Shown here: in pieces, positions 1 through 11,790 of the stretch
Position numbering within the stretch: position 1 is the stretch's first letter
How the letters are laid out: each line of letters opens with the position of its first letter
Origin: Amia ocellicauda
Taxonomy: Eukaryota > Chordata > Actinopteri > Amiiformes > Amiidae
Length of the DNA stretch: 64,000 bases
Direction of reading: 5' to 3'
Assembly: GCF_036373705.1 (NCBI RefSeq)
Contig: NC_089863.1
Coordinates: forward strand, 2,869,944-2,933,943
Notes under the pieces: generated by a model
Database searches by the model: none
What the model saw: only the letters and a program-made list of their open reading frames with translations
What the model was told of the DNA's origin: nothing
Translations under genes and position numbers: made by a program

Positions 1-89
1 TTGCACTTTCAAATAAACAGTATCATTCTGCTTTTGTGCCTTTATGGTGACATGTAGTTTGTGTGCGATTAGGGTTGTATTTACATTTC

Positions 90-410
90 TTTAAAAAGTA
101 TGTAAAAGCTCCAGGAACCCCGTTGCAAACTACTGTAGCAACTCCAGGGCTGTGCAATGCTTTGAGAAGCGCCCCTACACGCCATACCTGTAAGACATTT
201 CTTAAAACTCACCTTTATACAAAACCTTTTAAGGATCTCTCTAACTCTTAGTTTGCAAATTGTATTAAATACTCTTGCGTTGCTACTGTTGTGTTGCCTG
301 TTTGATTTTGTATGTTCTGACTGTTTGACTTGTAGCGCTATTTGATATGAGAAAAGTGCGTTATGAATACAATCGATTGGCTAGTTATTATTATATAATT
401 TGTGTAGCTA
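90..410 (+). repeat. L2-type LINE 3' end (remnant)
   Basis: The segment reads like the tail of an L2-type LINE. It contains a decayed C-terminal coding stretch (residues resembling FLKTHLYTKPF) followed by an untranslated tail with TAGCGCTATTTGATATGAGA, and an AT-rich end. The same layout (LKTFLL, then GTAGCGCTGTGAGTATAAAA, then a triplet tail) occurs in the better preserved copy at 50.9-51.2 kb. No open frame of useful length survives. Assignment is by resemblance only. Confidence 0.5.
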
Positions 411-1200
411 AAGAAACGCACAACAGTGCAAGAAACTGCAAAGGTTGTGTACTTTGTGAGGTTTGAACGGATCTAATGTGCCCTGTCCTTGACGGACAAC
501 TTTTCGGATGATGGAATACAAATGATCGTGTGGGATCCTGTGGCAATGATAAGCAGACTGACATTATCATGCATTGGGAAACGTAGTGAACAGCTAAGCT
601 TATTTCATTTATAAAGTCATCAGCAATAGCACAGCATAGTTTTGTCAAAGGTTTATGATACTACCAATAATAATAATGATTAAGGAGGAGCTGACAATAC
701 AGATTAATTGCTCATGAAACAGACTTCCTTTACTTCTGTAGCACATATTGCAGTAAACATATCGTCCTCTGACAACACAAACGCCCTGACAAGCTCGTTG
801 AGCAAGCGATGCTCACGAGGGGCATTTCATCCACGTTAAGTAAATCAACAGGGTTCCAGCAATTAACGCCTTTTCCAAATGAATTCCAGACAATGCAGCT
901 GCCCTTAGCTTTAACAATGGCTTGATTAGGTGGAATTTGTGAAACAATGAATTTAAACTGCAATTTGAAAGCTATAGGCACTTCAACTTATGTGAACAAC
1001 ATAATACAAAAATGACAGACCTAGCCCTCTAATTCACTGGATATAACAAACACATTAATAAATGTAACCAGGAATTACACACAACATTAATAAATGTAAC
1101 CAGGCATTACACACAACATACAAACAGCAGATACCAATAGGGATGATTCAGCTGGATGTGTTAATTGAGAGATCACAATAGCAGCTGTTTGTTATTTACG
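411..1200. other. Intergenic sequence, no gene seen
   Basis: No exon with splice sites or conserved protein is visible. The only structure I noticed is a 32-bp direct tandem duplication at about 1052-1115 (ACATTAATAAATGTAACCAG twice). This stretch is the upstream region of the ZP3-like gene and may hold its enhancer elements, which I cannot identify. Confidence 0.5.
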
Positions 1201-1208
1201 TCTAGCCC

Positions 1209-1214
1209 TATATA
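1209..1214 (+). promoter_or_regulatory. TATA box of the ZP3-like gene
   Basis: CCCTATATAGAGCAG lies about 155 bases upstream of the chosen ATG at 1365, so transcription would start near 1240 with a leader of about 125 bases. It is the only TATA-like motif well placed for this gene. Inferred from position and motif only. Confidence 0.55.
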
Positions 1215-1364
1215 GAGCAGGAGCAGTGCCCTAGTAATTATCACTTTCTGGGCTAGTGTGTCTGTGAGTGAACTGGGGTTTTAGTGGTTATTGCAGAGGC
1301 ATTGCAGATCTGTTGTTTAATCCTCTCTTTCCAGTGGCTTTGTCACGTGCTTGTTCTGTGTGCA

Positions 1365-3799
1365 ATGAAGTTGTTCTGCATTGCTCTCTGCCTCTGTGTA
1401 GGAGTATTATTCCCTACACTGATCTTTGCCGGCCGTGACGATGAGACTTCAAAGGAATCCTCCGACATCAATACGCTGTCCAAGCGCTACCGCATTCTCC
1501 CCATGTTCATCCAGGCGTCGGCTCCTCTGGTAGACCCAAAGAAACTCCGGCCGGCCACTGGCAGCGAGCCCATGCCGGATGACCTGAGGCGCATCCTGTT
1601 CCCCGGTGACAACCTACGGAAAGGCGTGCATCCCAAGAAGGTCCAGAACCGAGGTGTTGCAGTGTGGGGAGACTACAGTAAGATGTACGTGGCAGTGCAT
1701 AAGAACATCAACGGTTTCAGGTGCAGGCCTTCGGAGCTCATGCTGGGGAGCTGCGCCGTCAGTAAGACCACTGAGCACTACTACTACTTCATCTACGGGC
1801 TGAACGAGTGTGGGAACAAGCGATCGGTAAGTAGCCATGTGGATTCGCAGCTTGCACTGTTCCATGCTACGTGTTTTCTGGGAAGTAGTGATAACTGGAT
1901 AGCTGTGATGCTGGTTCCTGTATCTTCATAATGGCTCCTCCCTCTTCCATGGTGTCCAACTTAATCCTGTAGATCATTAATGGCCGACTGGTGTACTCCA
2001 ACACTCTGCGCTACTCCCCGCCAACTTCTTCACACCCAGTAATCCGGGGCGTGTCCTTCACTGTGCCCATCCAGCTTGTCTACAACCGGTATGGATTTGC
2101 TTCCAGAACTCTACATAGCATTTGACCCTCTTCTAACCTGGATCCCAACTGCACCAGACCTGGTGCACAAAACCATGCTGTGTGTTCTGTGATCTCCCTC
2201 AGTCCAGCTGATGTCCACAACTTGCACTAAGAACTAGTGCCTATGAGGCTTCATCTGAGGTGTAGAGCAGTAATTGGAGGCAACTGGCTGCCTCCTTCCT
2301 GATCTGCTCTGCTGTACTGCCTTTCCAGGTTCCACTATTCCTACAAGATTGGCTACCAGCCCACATTCCCCCAGCATGGCAGCACCCTTCCAGGCATGGA
2401 CAAATCTGCCTTCTTCAGAGAGCTGAAGAACAGACATGGCTACATCCTGGTCACCACCAATGGTACGGTATCTGTAACTTTGCTGGCTGCTTGTGTGGGG
2501 GGTGTGTGTGCATGGATGCATAACCCTGCCCTGCTTCCACAGAGCAGTGGATCAGACTCTCCCCAAAGAACATCTACTACCTGGGTCAGCCCATGTACTT
2601 CCAGGCCACAGGCTACTTTGCCACTGAAGGGCAGCGGCTGTTCATCCAGTCCTGCTATGCCACGGCCTCTCCGGATCGGCACTCCAAGCCCAGGTTCACC
2701 GTGATTGACAACTTTGGGTAAGGCCTTATTCTCGGTGGCTTAACTATCTTTCACCCCGTCAACTGGTCAAGATGCCAACGTCTGCTTGCCCACAGGTGCC
2801 TGGTAGACAGCAAGGCTGATGGGTGCCAGTCTAGGTTCGTGCCGTACACGAGGAAGGACGTTCTCCGCTTCACCATCGATGCCTTCCTGTTTCAGAAGAC
2901 CCTCTCCGAGGTATCCAATGACACCATTGCTGAGCCAAGTTCGATAGGAAGCCTTTTCCCGAGGATGTGGGAGAACCTTTTTATAGTGATTTGAAGCCAA
3001 TCCCTGTATGTTGTCTGCTCCCCTACAGCATGGGATGACTGAGCTGTACATGCACTGCACCATGACTGTGGCAGAACATGTGACTCCAGGCGCCAAATCC
3101 TGCACCTACAACCGAAAAGCTAAAAGGTACCTCTATTGCAGCAGCCTGCTGCTCTGGGCAGCCTGTGAGGGGGGGGAAAAACAGGCCCGTGACCCTCTCC
3201 TCTTGTGAACAGGTGGGAGGAGCTGTATGGGAACCATGCTGTGTGTGCGTGCTGTGACTCCAGGTGTTCTGGGGACCGGGCAGAAGGTGGGTATACTGGT
3301 GCTATGAATCTTGGCTCCGTTCTTTGACTTGCAAGTGCGTTGACTTGCAGTCCCTCTATACCCACGCATCCTATAGACTAAGAATACGCACAATCCGTAA
3401 CTCCACAATCCTTCTTCCGTGTCTGTATTTCCACCAGGTCAGAGGAGTGGCCTAGTGACCAGTCACCTGCTGCCCTTGGAGCATCCTGGTGCTAAAATGG
3501 ACTCGGCGGAAGGAGCCCGTTGGTCAGGGGAAGAAGCAGTTCCAGGATTGGGGTCCCATGCTGAAGGAGAAGCTAGGCAAGTGGACTCTCAGCCAGAGGA
3601 GTCTGCAGCAGTTGACAGTCCGGCAGCGGTAGAGGTGGATTCCTGGGATGCCTGGGATGTCTCTGAAGAGGGAACCGTGGCATCGGAGGACTATGCAGCT
3701 GAACTGTTTAAAGGTGAGGAGTCGTCTTGGGTGAGCTTTCAGGATGAGGATGAAGATGAGCGAGAGGAGACGGAGGAGGATGAACGATTCCCAGTGTAA
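1365..3799 (+). CDS. ZP3-like egg-coat glycoprotein (ZPC family), 8 coding exons
   Basis: Secreted zona pellucida-domain protein that would polymerise into the egg envelope. Coding exons read as 1365-1826, 1973-2088, 2329-2462, 2543-2717, 2796-2910, 3029-3126, 3213-3286 and 3438-3799, all with GT-AG introns and matching phases, giving 511 residues. Residues 1-22 are a signal peptide (MKLFCIALCLCVGVLFPTLI). The ZP-N half is in exons 1-3; the ZP-C half is in exons 4-7, with QSCYATASPDRHSKPRFTV, a VIDNFGCLVDS stretch and a CACCDSRC knot. A dibasic KAKR precedes the last cysteine cluster. The C-terminal exon is acidic (DEDEDEREETEEDERF) and has no membrane helix. Eight exons is the usual ZP3 layout. 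Two cysteines expected in ZP-N are absent (see findings). The upstream in-frame codon at 1284 is GTG, so the ATG at 1365 is taken as start. Confidence 0.9.
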
Positions 3800-3960
3800 T
3801 GGGATGGCTGGCAGGTAAGGGTCTTCCTCTCCTAGTGCTCCACTGCTTTGTTGCCCAGGCTACAGTGCTCATCTGCTCCTTCTCTCCCCAGGTCCTGGAG
3901 GAATTCCAGTGTCTGCTTGTTGCAATGGAACCAATAAACCTTCAAAATGCATCTGGGTCT
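3800..3960 (+). terminator. Spliced 3' UTR and poly(A) signal of the ZP3-like gene
   Basis: After the stop codon a short untranslated piece runs to 3814. A probable intron follows (GTAAGG at 3815, acceptor AG at 3890-3891), then a last exon from 3892 with AATAAA at 3933-3938. Cleavage would fall about 15-25 bases later. The 3' UTR intron is inferred from splice consensus only. Confidence 0.6.
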
Positions 3961-4421
3961 CCTCTCTTTATTCCAATGCACAGCTACCAGTACTTCTGAC
4001 ATGAGGTCCCTATTCTAAGGCCCTGTCAAAGGTGTGCAGTGGCCTATGGTGACATGGGCTGAGTCCAGCTTATTGTAGACTGTATGCGGCACAGGGTTCC
4101 ACCTGCATCTCTTGACACCTGTTCCGATATTTCAGATTTGCTGCAGTTGCTGGTATTCCAACTGATGGAGGTTATGGGGATCTTTTTCTACAAATCCTAG
4201 TGCTTGACTAATTTGGAGTCCACCTATAGCCAACCTCTCTGATGCTCAAAACAATCGGGCAGTCCACAACCCCAGCCAGTACTTTCACACCGGTATTCTA
4301 TGCATTCGCACAGTTTCAAATCCTGCTCATGGTGAAGCATCTCCTTCAATGTTCTTGCTTGAGGTAAAGCTGTAGTTTAGAGATGGCCCAGGCATGGTTT
4401 CAGAGCAGCACGGAGGTGTGA
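3961..4421. other. Intergenic sequence, no feature seen
   Basis: No coding potential and no recognised repeat between the end of the ZP3-like gene and the hAT element. Confidence 0.4.
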
Positions 4422-4429
4422 CTCTAGAG

Positions 4430-5064
4430 CAGGGGTTTTGAAGACTCTGTATAGGAAAGTTGAAGAAGGTGTTTTGTGATAATTATATAATGTTATATGA
4501 ATACTAGCATTAGAAGTAGCTTGTATGCAGGCTAAGCAAAAGGTCAACAAGATTCATTTGTTAGAAACTCCTGTCCGTAATAAAAGATCACACAGTGCCG
4601 AAATAGCCTACAGCTGTTTTGTTGAAAATCTGTTTGTGACTTAATTGTTTCTCCAGATAGGCAGGAATTGTTTCTGTTAACGAGTGATTGACACTAGGTA
4701 AATGACCGTGGGATCGCATCTTCCTAGTGCACATCAAAGACCGACATCTGCTTTTTGGATCCATCACCTCTTCACGGGAAGACAGATCGTAAACAGACCT
4801 GGACTTGTACCTTCTGAATGGATGTACGACCATAAGATTTCATGTCACTTTACTATAAAGCTGCACTCATGTTTGTAAACCATAAGTCCTCACTGAAGCA
4901 CTTTCCTGATATGGGTCTTCCGAGCGGCTTCATTAAAGCTCTATTTGCTTTATCTTGACGACTTCTCCACTTATTTCTGAGATGGTTCTACAGGTTTTCA
5001 AACCGGTCCTGCAACAAAAACCAGCAGGGCAGGGGCTACTCCAGTACTGGTTTGAAAACCCCTG
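4430..5064. mobile_element. Non-autonomous hAT element (MITE), 635 bp
   Basis: The left end CAGGGGTTTTGAA is matched in inverted orientation by the right end TTTGAAAACCCCTG. The flanks CTCTAGAG (4422-4429) and GTCTAGAG (5065-5072) form an 8-bp target duplication with one mismatch. CAG...CTG ends plus 8-bp duplications are the hAT hallmark. There is no transposase frame inside, so it must have been moved in trans. The interior is AT-rich and otherwise featureless. Confidence 0.75.
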
Positions 5065-5417
5065 GTCTAGAGTGAGTCTTGGAAAATATCAGAGACCACT
5101 TAAATAAAGGAAGGCTGATATCTGTCCATATTTGTTTGTAGCTGCATTTCTGGTGCCCTTTAGCATTTTTGACCTGGTCTAGATTCTTCACATGATTCAC
5201 TCTGCATAGGCTTGCTGTCAAACTGGTCTTAAAATATTAACACACTCTGTAGTTTGACACTGCTGGTAGATGAGGGTTATGAATCAGTTTAAATGAAACA
5301 AATGCCACTTTGTCAAATGAGGATTACATCATGCAAAAGAAACTCTGGCGTGCCAACTGTATAACCGTGCACTTTTTTTTTTTTTCCTTCAAATTTAGTA
5401 AATCCTTAAGCAGTTTA

Positions 5418-6722
5418 CTATGGGCTCAAATTAGCGCCATAAGTATCACATTCAAAAAAATAACAAATTGATGATCAAAAATCAAATGCAAAATGTATAT
5501 AATTGTAAACAAAAAAATGTATCGAAAGCAAAAAAACAACTTGAAAGCAAAAGTTAAATCGCGAGCAAAACTCTGACGCGCTCGCCTGCAATCCCCTTCT
5601 TTGCTTGTGATGCTGCAATTTTTGCTTTTGCTGCAAGTTTCTTTGCTTTCGATTTATTTTATTTCCTTTATGAGTTTTGGCATATTTTGTCGTGAGGGCA
5701 TGAATTAGAGGGAGCCGTGGATCCTGGGTCTCCATTGGTCCAGCAGGTTTGAGTGACAGTTCTTCCTGACCCAATCAGTGAGCAGGTGGGCTGGTCTGAC
5801 AGTCACTCTGCAACACATCTGACTTCACACTGACTGACCCTCACTGAGCAGTGCAGCTACATGGCTTCGGAATTTAATTATAAACAAAGCATGCTTTTAA
5901 TAAAAGTTGTGGACAATTGCTTTCTACATACTACATGTGTTTATTTCATACAGCCTTTATTCGCATCTTTATCAATGGCGCCAATAATTTTGTAGGTGAC
6001 TGTGCATATATATATATAGTGTGTATGTGTGTGTTTCTTACCTAAACATAAACTGGGGCATCACATGCTCTTAATGAATACGATGCCCCTCCATTTGCCT
6101 CTTGCTAAATGATGTGAGCTACATCAGTCTGGCGCTGTGTTATCTGAGCAGCTGAATTAAAGTGCTTGTGCAGGTTACATTAATATGAACATGATATTAA
6201 ACATGTTACTGTGCACGTAGCAGGTGGATCCTGTGTTTTGTTTCAGTGCTGTATGTATGGGCTCAAATGGTGGTGGGATCCAGTGATTGTCCAGACAGTC
6301 GATTCCCATCCCACACAGAGATCACCAAACCAGCCCACCTGCTCACTGATTGGGTCAGGAAGAACCGTCACTCAAACCTACTGGACCAATGGAGACCCAG
6401 GATCCATGCCTCCCTGTAAATCCCGCCCTCATGACTAAACAGCGCCAAAATAAAAAATCGAAAGCAAAGAAACTGGCGGTGAAAGCAAAAATTGCAGCAT
6501 CGCAAGAAAAGACAGGGACTGCAGGTGAGTTTTACTCTCGATTTAAAATTTTTTGCTTTCAAGTTTTTTTTTTGCTTTCGATACATGTTTTTGTTTACAA
6601 TGCTATACATTTTGCGTTCGATTTTTTTATTTTTGATCTCAACATACATTTTTTCTCGATTTTTTTGTTTACAATAAAATAAAATTTAATGCGATACTTA
6701 TGGTGCTAATTTGAGCCCATAG
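5418..6722. mobile_element. Foldback DNA element with about 400-bp terminal inverted repeats
   Basis: Starts CTATGGGCTCAAATTAGCGC and ends in its inverted match. The inverted similarity continues inward for about 400 bases on each side, through A-rich sequence with ATGTATCGAAAGCAAA motifs and through GGATCCTGGGTCTCCATTGG. The unique core lies about 5790-6310. TTTA directly flanks both ends (5414-5417 and 6723-6726), a 4-bp target duplication. Open frames in the arms are by-products of A-rich sequence, not genes. I cannot assign a superfamily. Confidence 0.7.
6003..6034. repeat. TA/TG microsatellite in the foldback element core
   Basis: A short run of TATATATATATA followed by GTGTATGTGTGTG lies in the unique central part of the foldback element. 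Confidence 0.6.
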
Positions 6723-6886
6723 TTTACCCACACTTTTATTTACTTGAATGCAAAGTGTGTTTTGAAAAATAAATTAGTTTGACTTAATCTTTAGCTAAAT
6801 CCAAAATATGGGCTTTGCAAATTAAACATTAAACTTAAGTAAATATTTAACTTAATCTAAGAGTCCCAAAATAAATGTATAGCTCT

Positions 6887-7665
6887 GAAGAACATAAAGT
6901 TTACAAATGAGAGGAGGCCATTCAACCCATCCTCGTTTGGTGTCCATTAATAACGGAGTGATTCAAGAATCCTAGCCAGTCTAGTTTTGAATGTTCCCAC
7001 ATTTTCAGCTTCAACCACATTGCCGGTCCGACCACTCATGATCAGTCCGGCCGACGTTGGCTCAACGCTGCTGTGCTATCTGGGTAAGTGATCCAAAGAT
7101 CCTATCCAGTCTAGTATTGAATGTTCCAGCTTTAACCACATCGCTGGGGAGTTTGTTCCAGATTGTGATGACTCTAGGTATGAAGAAGTGTCTCCTGTTT
7201 TCTGTCTTGAATGCCTTGAAGCCCGATTTCCACTTGGGTCCGTGTGTCCCAGCACATGTGGGAAAGCTCCTCTGGCATGATGTGGTCAATGCCTTTCATG
7301 GTTTTGAGGACTTCAAGTCCCCCACGTAGTCTTCTCTGTTCCAGGATGAAAAGGTTCAGTTCCCTCAGTTGAATAAGTCTGGTTGCTCTCCTCTGAACTG
7401 CCTCTAGAGCAGCGATATCTTTCTTGAAGTGTGGAGCCCAGAACTGTCCACAGTATCCAGATGAGCTCTAACTAGTGCATTGTACAGTCTGAACATCACT
7501 GCCCTTGTTCTCAATTCTGCAATACAACCTAACACTGTTTGCCTTTTTTTATTGCTTCCCCACATTGTTTGGATGCAGAAAGTGAGGAATCCACGTAGAC
7601 TCCTAGGTCTTTCTCATACGTTACTACTTCCAGTTCTATTCCAAGAGATGAGTTTCTTTTCTCTA
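6887..7665 (-). mobile_element. CR1-like LINE, 3' fragment
   Basis: Minus-strand 3' end of the CR1-like family that recurs at 9.2-11.8, 16.1, 45.9-48.2 and 56.1 kb. It begins with the 3' terminus (GAACATAAAGTTTACAAATG on the plus strand) and runs inward through the C-terminal coding region of ORF2, with many frame breaks. The target-derived segment around AGTCTAGTTTTGAATG appears twice (about 6965-7020 and 7095-7140) with unrelated sequence between, so the copy has an internal partial duplication or two nested 3' ends. Confidence 0.75.
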
Positions 7666-8384
7666 AGTTTTTTCTGTAGGTGATGTTTTACATTTCTGAA
7701 TTTTGAATCCACAAGGGTTTTATTTAAAGGCTATGGTTTCTCTTTTCCCATTGCTTTCTTTATGTAGAAGTGTATGTGATGTGCTGCTTGTTTTCCTTTT
7801 CTAGCTTTTTTTATTGTTTGAGATAAGGGCAGAGAATTCCTTAAGTTCATCTTATTTAATGTAGCGCTAGAGGGCGGCTGCTCTAGCATTAGCAGAAGGG
7901 GACTGATGCATGCTGGGAGCGGCCCTTCACAGGAAATGCACCCTGGTGGACAGGACTGAGGGGGGTTGGCCAACTTGTAATTTGTTGTGTGGATGATATT
8001 ACGTGTGTGAGTTGTCTTGTGCATCCCTTACCCGTCTGGTGCTAGGGGCGGAGGCCTGTGGCAACAGACCGCTGGGATGGGAGAGACCAGCCCTCTCCCC
8101 AGCAATAAGAACAGCATCGGGCAGGGTCTTTCCAATTGTCTCCTCAGTCACACACAGGGCCTCTGCTCTGCTACCTGCTCATTGGGCCTCGGCTGCGAAG
8201 GAACAAGGGAGAACTCCCAGCACCACGAGCTCTGGGCCCAGTGGGGTTCCACCAGCCTTTCCAAGTGGTGGGAACCAAGTCGCCCCCCTCACAGGCTTCA
8301 TAGAGGCAAATGGTTGAGGTTTTGGGTGTGAGTGCTAACTAGGTGAGGGAGAAGAGAGAAGTGGGGAAGCAGGTTTCTTTACAT
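7666..8384. other. No recognisable gene
   Basis: Two overlapping plus-strand frames near 8003-8331 overlap each other out of frame and lack splice or domain support. The sequence is somewhat GC-richer than its surroundings at 7900-8300, but I recognise no family. Confidence 0.4.
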
Positions 8385-8690
8385 GATTGCTATGGAGTGG
8401 GTATTTGCTCTCACCGCCTTTATGGCTTTAACACACATAACTATTAATGTGAGAAGCATTGCTGAGAGGTAAAAGACGGACGATGTTTTAAACTCTCTGG
8501 CTGGTATGATGGCAGATATCATCTGCCTACAGGAGAGCGGCATCCTGTTCCAAAAAATAATACAAAGAACTCCAGGACAGCTGGACCCTTGGTGAGTCTT
8601 TCTGGTCCGGGTCCAACATGTCCCGAGCGGACACGTTGCCATATACCTGAAGAACCCTTTTATAGAGGTAAAAATAAAATCTGATTATTA
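8385..8690 (+). pseudogene. LINE endonuclease N-terminus remnant (L1/Tx1-like)
   Basis: Plus-strand translation gives THITINVRSIAER, then after a stop LNSLAGMMADIICLQES, resembling the start of an apurinic endonuclease domain as in L1/Tx1 LINEs (N...R, then ADIICLQE with the metal-binding glutamate). Stops and frame changes follow. It is a short dead fragment with no downstream reverse transcriptase. Confidence 0.4.
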
Positions 8691-9149
8691 ACCCTCTGCC
8701 AATGAAGGACAGGGATGTATTTATCTCCAGCTGGTGAGTTGTCGTGTACAGCTTACCTACAAATTGACCTAAAATTCATAATGAAATGAAAGGTGTTAAA
8801 ATGCATAAATAAATCCTTTAATTTAAGAGGATTAAACCACTCAGGCTACTGGGTTGAAGAATTTAATTATCCTCCTGTTATTCATTTATTTACACATTTC
8901 TATATGAAAGAAAACTTACCAGCATTCAGTCTTGCATTATCTGAGGGAATATGTTTGTATCCTAGTAGTGATAATCTTAGTTCCTGACAGTCCCTCAGTA
9001 TTGGGGCTGTGTGTTTTGGGTCAGTGAGCTGCTGTGAGGGTGACTGGACTGAACAGTATCTGTGCTCTCTCACATGACTGATCTCTTCATCACTGGAGGC
9101 TCCAGGGTGACAAACAGAGCATGGTGCAAAGTGTTCAGGAGTTACCTAA
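8691..9149. other. No recognisable feature
   Basis: AT-rich sequence without coding signals or a repeat that I recognise. Confidence 0.35.
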
Positions 9150-11790
9150 GTCAGACACAGGACATGAGAGAGAGAGAAAGCTATTTTGTTGTATTTTTAC
9201 TTTCAGAAAGTCTTAGCATTCCTAATCTTGTTTTTAGATTTGCCTTAATTGAAGTAAATCTTATTCCTAGTTTGCCTTAATTGTAGTTAATTCAGTCCAG
9301 CTGTTGTGTGGTTAGACTAGATTGAAGGAAAGGTGACCTAGTTTGGGAATCTGGAGGAGGAGTCAATGAGGTGTCAATTGGTGGCCAGAAACTGATCACA
9401 AATGTATTTAAGCAGCTGCAGAGAAAGAGCTGCAGTTGAATTAGGGGACAAAAACCAAGAGACAGGGTTTAGGGCACCAACAACTTACTACATTTAGAAG
9501 CATGTGGCCACTACAGTCAGGTTTGCAGAATGATTGCCTTCCTGGATGAACTCATCCAAGAAGATTTCATTTGTGAATGTTAAAATCCTAGAGATCAAGG
9601 TTCGTGATCTTGAGGCTCAGCACTGTATTAGGGATATAGGAGAATTAGTCAATCAGCCCATGAGAGAGATGGTGTGCACGCCAAAACCTAGCAGAGTTGA
9701 GACCGTAGAGCAGGACAGCGTAGAGAACTGCTGGGTTACAGTAGGTCGTAACCGCAGATAAGGGTGTGCACAACCCCTAGAGACACCCCAAGAGCTAGAA
9801 TTGCCCAACAGGTTCCAACTGCTGGACACCGAGTTGGACAGTGACAGCTCAGAGGGTGATGGGAGGGCAGTGGAGCACCAGAGCACCATGGTGCCCCCTC
9901 CCCCCAGAAAAGCCAAAACATTGGCCAAAATGGTTTAATAGAAGTATGCAAAAAAATATCAAGAGAAATAAAATGTTGTATAGCGCATACAAAAGGGATA
10001 TAGATTAAATTAAATGCAAAGAATATGTTGAGCTGCAAAGAGATCTTAAGAAAGGGATCAGGAAAGCAAAGAGGGAAATAGAAAGAAACATAGCTCTTGG
10101 AGCTAAAACTAAAGCAAAGAGCTTTTCTTTCAATACTACACTATGAGTATTTCACAGAGATTTTTACAAAAGAAAAGACAGAAAACATGCCACAGGTTGA
10201 CAATCAGTCCAGTCAAACCCTAAGAGAGATCAGGATAAATGAGGAGGAGGTACTAAAGGGACTAGCAGAATTAAAAACAAACAAATCACCTGGGCCAGAT
10301 GGGATATTTCCAACAGTACTTAAAGAAATGAGGGAAATGATTTATAGGCCGCTAACTCAAATATTCCAAATGACACTTAGAACAGGGGATGTGCCAACTG
10401 ACTGGAAGACAGCAAATGTCACACCAATCCACAAGAAAGGGGACAAAACTGAGCCAGGAAATTACAGACCAATCAGTCTCACCTGCATCACCTGTAAAAT
10501 GTTGGAAAAAATTATTAGACAGAAAATAGAGGAGCATCTTAATGAAAACCATATTCTCGGAGATAGTCAACATGGGTTTAGACGGAGCAGATCATGTCTT
10601 AATAATTCATTAGAATTTTCTGAACATGCAACTGCAGCTGTAGATCACGTGAAAGCAGATGATATGATATACTTAGACTTCCAAAAAGCTTTTGATATGG
10701 TTCCACACCAAAGACTGATCCTCAAGTTGGAAGCTGTAGGCATTCAGGGTAATGTAAGTAGATGGATTATGAACTAGTTGATGTATAGGAAACAGGGTGT
10801 TGATTAGAGGAGTCGCTTCTAACTGGAGTGAGGTTGTTAGTGGAGTTCCACAGGGATCAGTACTAGGGCCTTTGCTTTTTCTAATCTATATTAATGATCT
10901 GGACTCTGGGATAGTTAGCAAACTTGTCAAATTTGCAGATGATACTAAAATAGGCGGCTCAGCAGATACAATCTTGGCAGCACAGGCTATTCAGAGGCAC
11001 TTAGATAATATTCAGTTGTGGGCCGACACCTGGCAGATGAAATTCAATGTGGACTAGTGCAAGGTAATACATGCAGGTAACAAAAATGTCCACAAAATTA
11101 CACTATGGGAGGAATAGATCTAGATGAAGTAATGCATTAGAAAGACCTAGGAGTCTATGTGGACTCCTCACTTTCTCCATCCAAGCAATGTGGGGAAGCA
11201 ATAAAAAAGGCTAACAGAATGCTAGGGTATATTGTCAAAAGTGTAGAATTTAAAACAAGGGCAGTAATGTTCAGACTGTACAATGCGCTAGTTAGACCTC
11301 ATCTAGATACTGTGTGCAGTTCTGCTGCTTTAGAGGCAGTTCAGAGGAGAGCAACCAGACTTATTCCAGGTCTGAAGGGAAAGTCCTACTCGGAGAGACT
11401 GAGGAACTGAACCTTTTCACCCTGGAACAGAGGAGACTACGTGGGGACTTGATCCAAGTCTTCAAAATCATGAAAGGCATCGACCACATCAAACCAGAGG
11501 AGCTTTTCCAGATCAGCAGGGACACACGCACCCGGGGACACAAATGGAAATTGGGCTTCAAGGCATTCAAAACGGAAAACAGGAGACACTTCTTCACACA
11601 GAGAGTTGTCACAATCTGGAACAAAACTCCCCAGCGATGTGGTAGAAGCTGAAAGTTTGGGAACATTTAAAAATAGTCTGGATAGGATCCTTGGATCACT
11701 TAGATATTAATAAACACCAAACGAGCACGATGGGTCGAATGGCCCCCTCTCGTTTGTAAACTTTCTTCTGTATAATGTTCTTATATATTT
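9150..11790 (+). mobile_element. CR1-like LINE, internally deleted copy
   Basis: About 9150-9920 matches, in opposite orientation, the 5' region found at 21.9-22.5 kb (leader plus ORF1-like sequence with the GCCACTACAGTCAGGTTTGC block). Near 9920 it jumps into the middle of ORF2, at the point equivalent to WPKLFNRGMKKN in the 47-kb copy, so the endonuclease is missing. The reverse transcriptase follows and the 3' end at about 11,790 is TGTATAATGTTCTTAT. The short T(T)CTTATG-type tail seen in sister copies supports CR1-clade membership. Frame breaks make it inactive. Confidence 0.8.
10097..11652 (+). pseudogene. LINE ORF2 reverse transcriptase (broken)
   Basis: Would reverse-transcribe the LINE RNA by target priming. 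Frame 10097-10777 holds NKSPGPDGI, NYRPISLTC, QHGFRRSRSCLNN and MIYLDFQKAFD (first catalytic aspartate). A stop and a frame change follow near 10,777. Frame 10797-11057 holds GVPQGSVLGPLLFLIYINDL and KFADDTKIGG (catalytic ADD). It ends in a TAG where sister copies read on. Frames 11159-11410 and 11314-11652 carry the C-terminal region (VYVDSSLSPSKQCGEAIKKA; NRRHFFTQRVVTIWNK). The endonuclease domain is absent by deletion. Clade called CR1-like from motifs; Rex1 or L2 relatives are possible. Confidence 0.8.

Noticed and set aside
1284..1364. Upstream start of the ZP3-like protein at 1284
   Set aside because: The codon at 1284 is GTG. The ATG at 1365 gives a good signal peptide and is preferred.
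8003..8331. Two 104-residue plus-strand frames
   Set aside because: They overlap out of frame with each other, resemble no family, and lack splice signals in suitable places.
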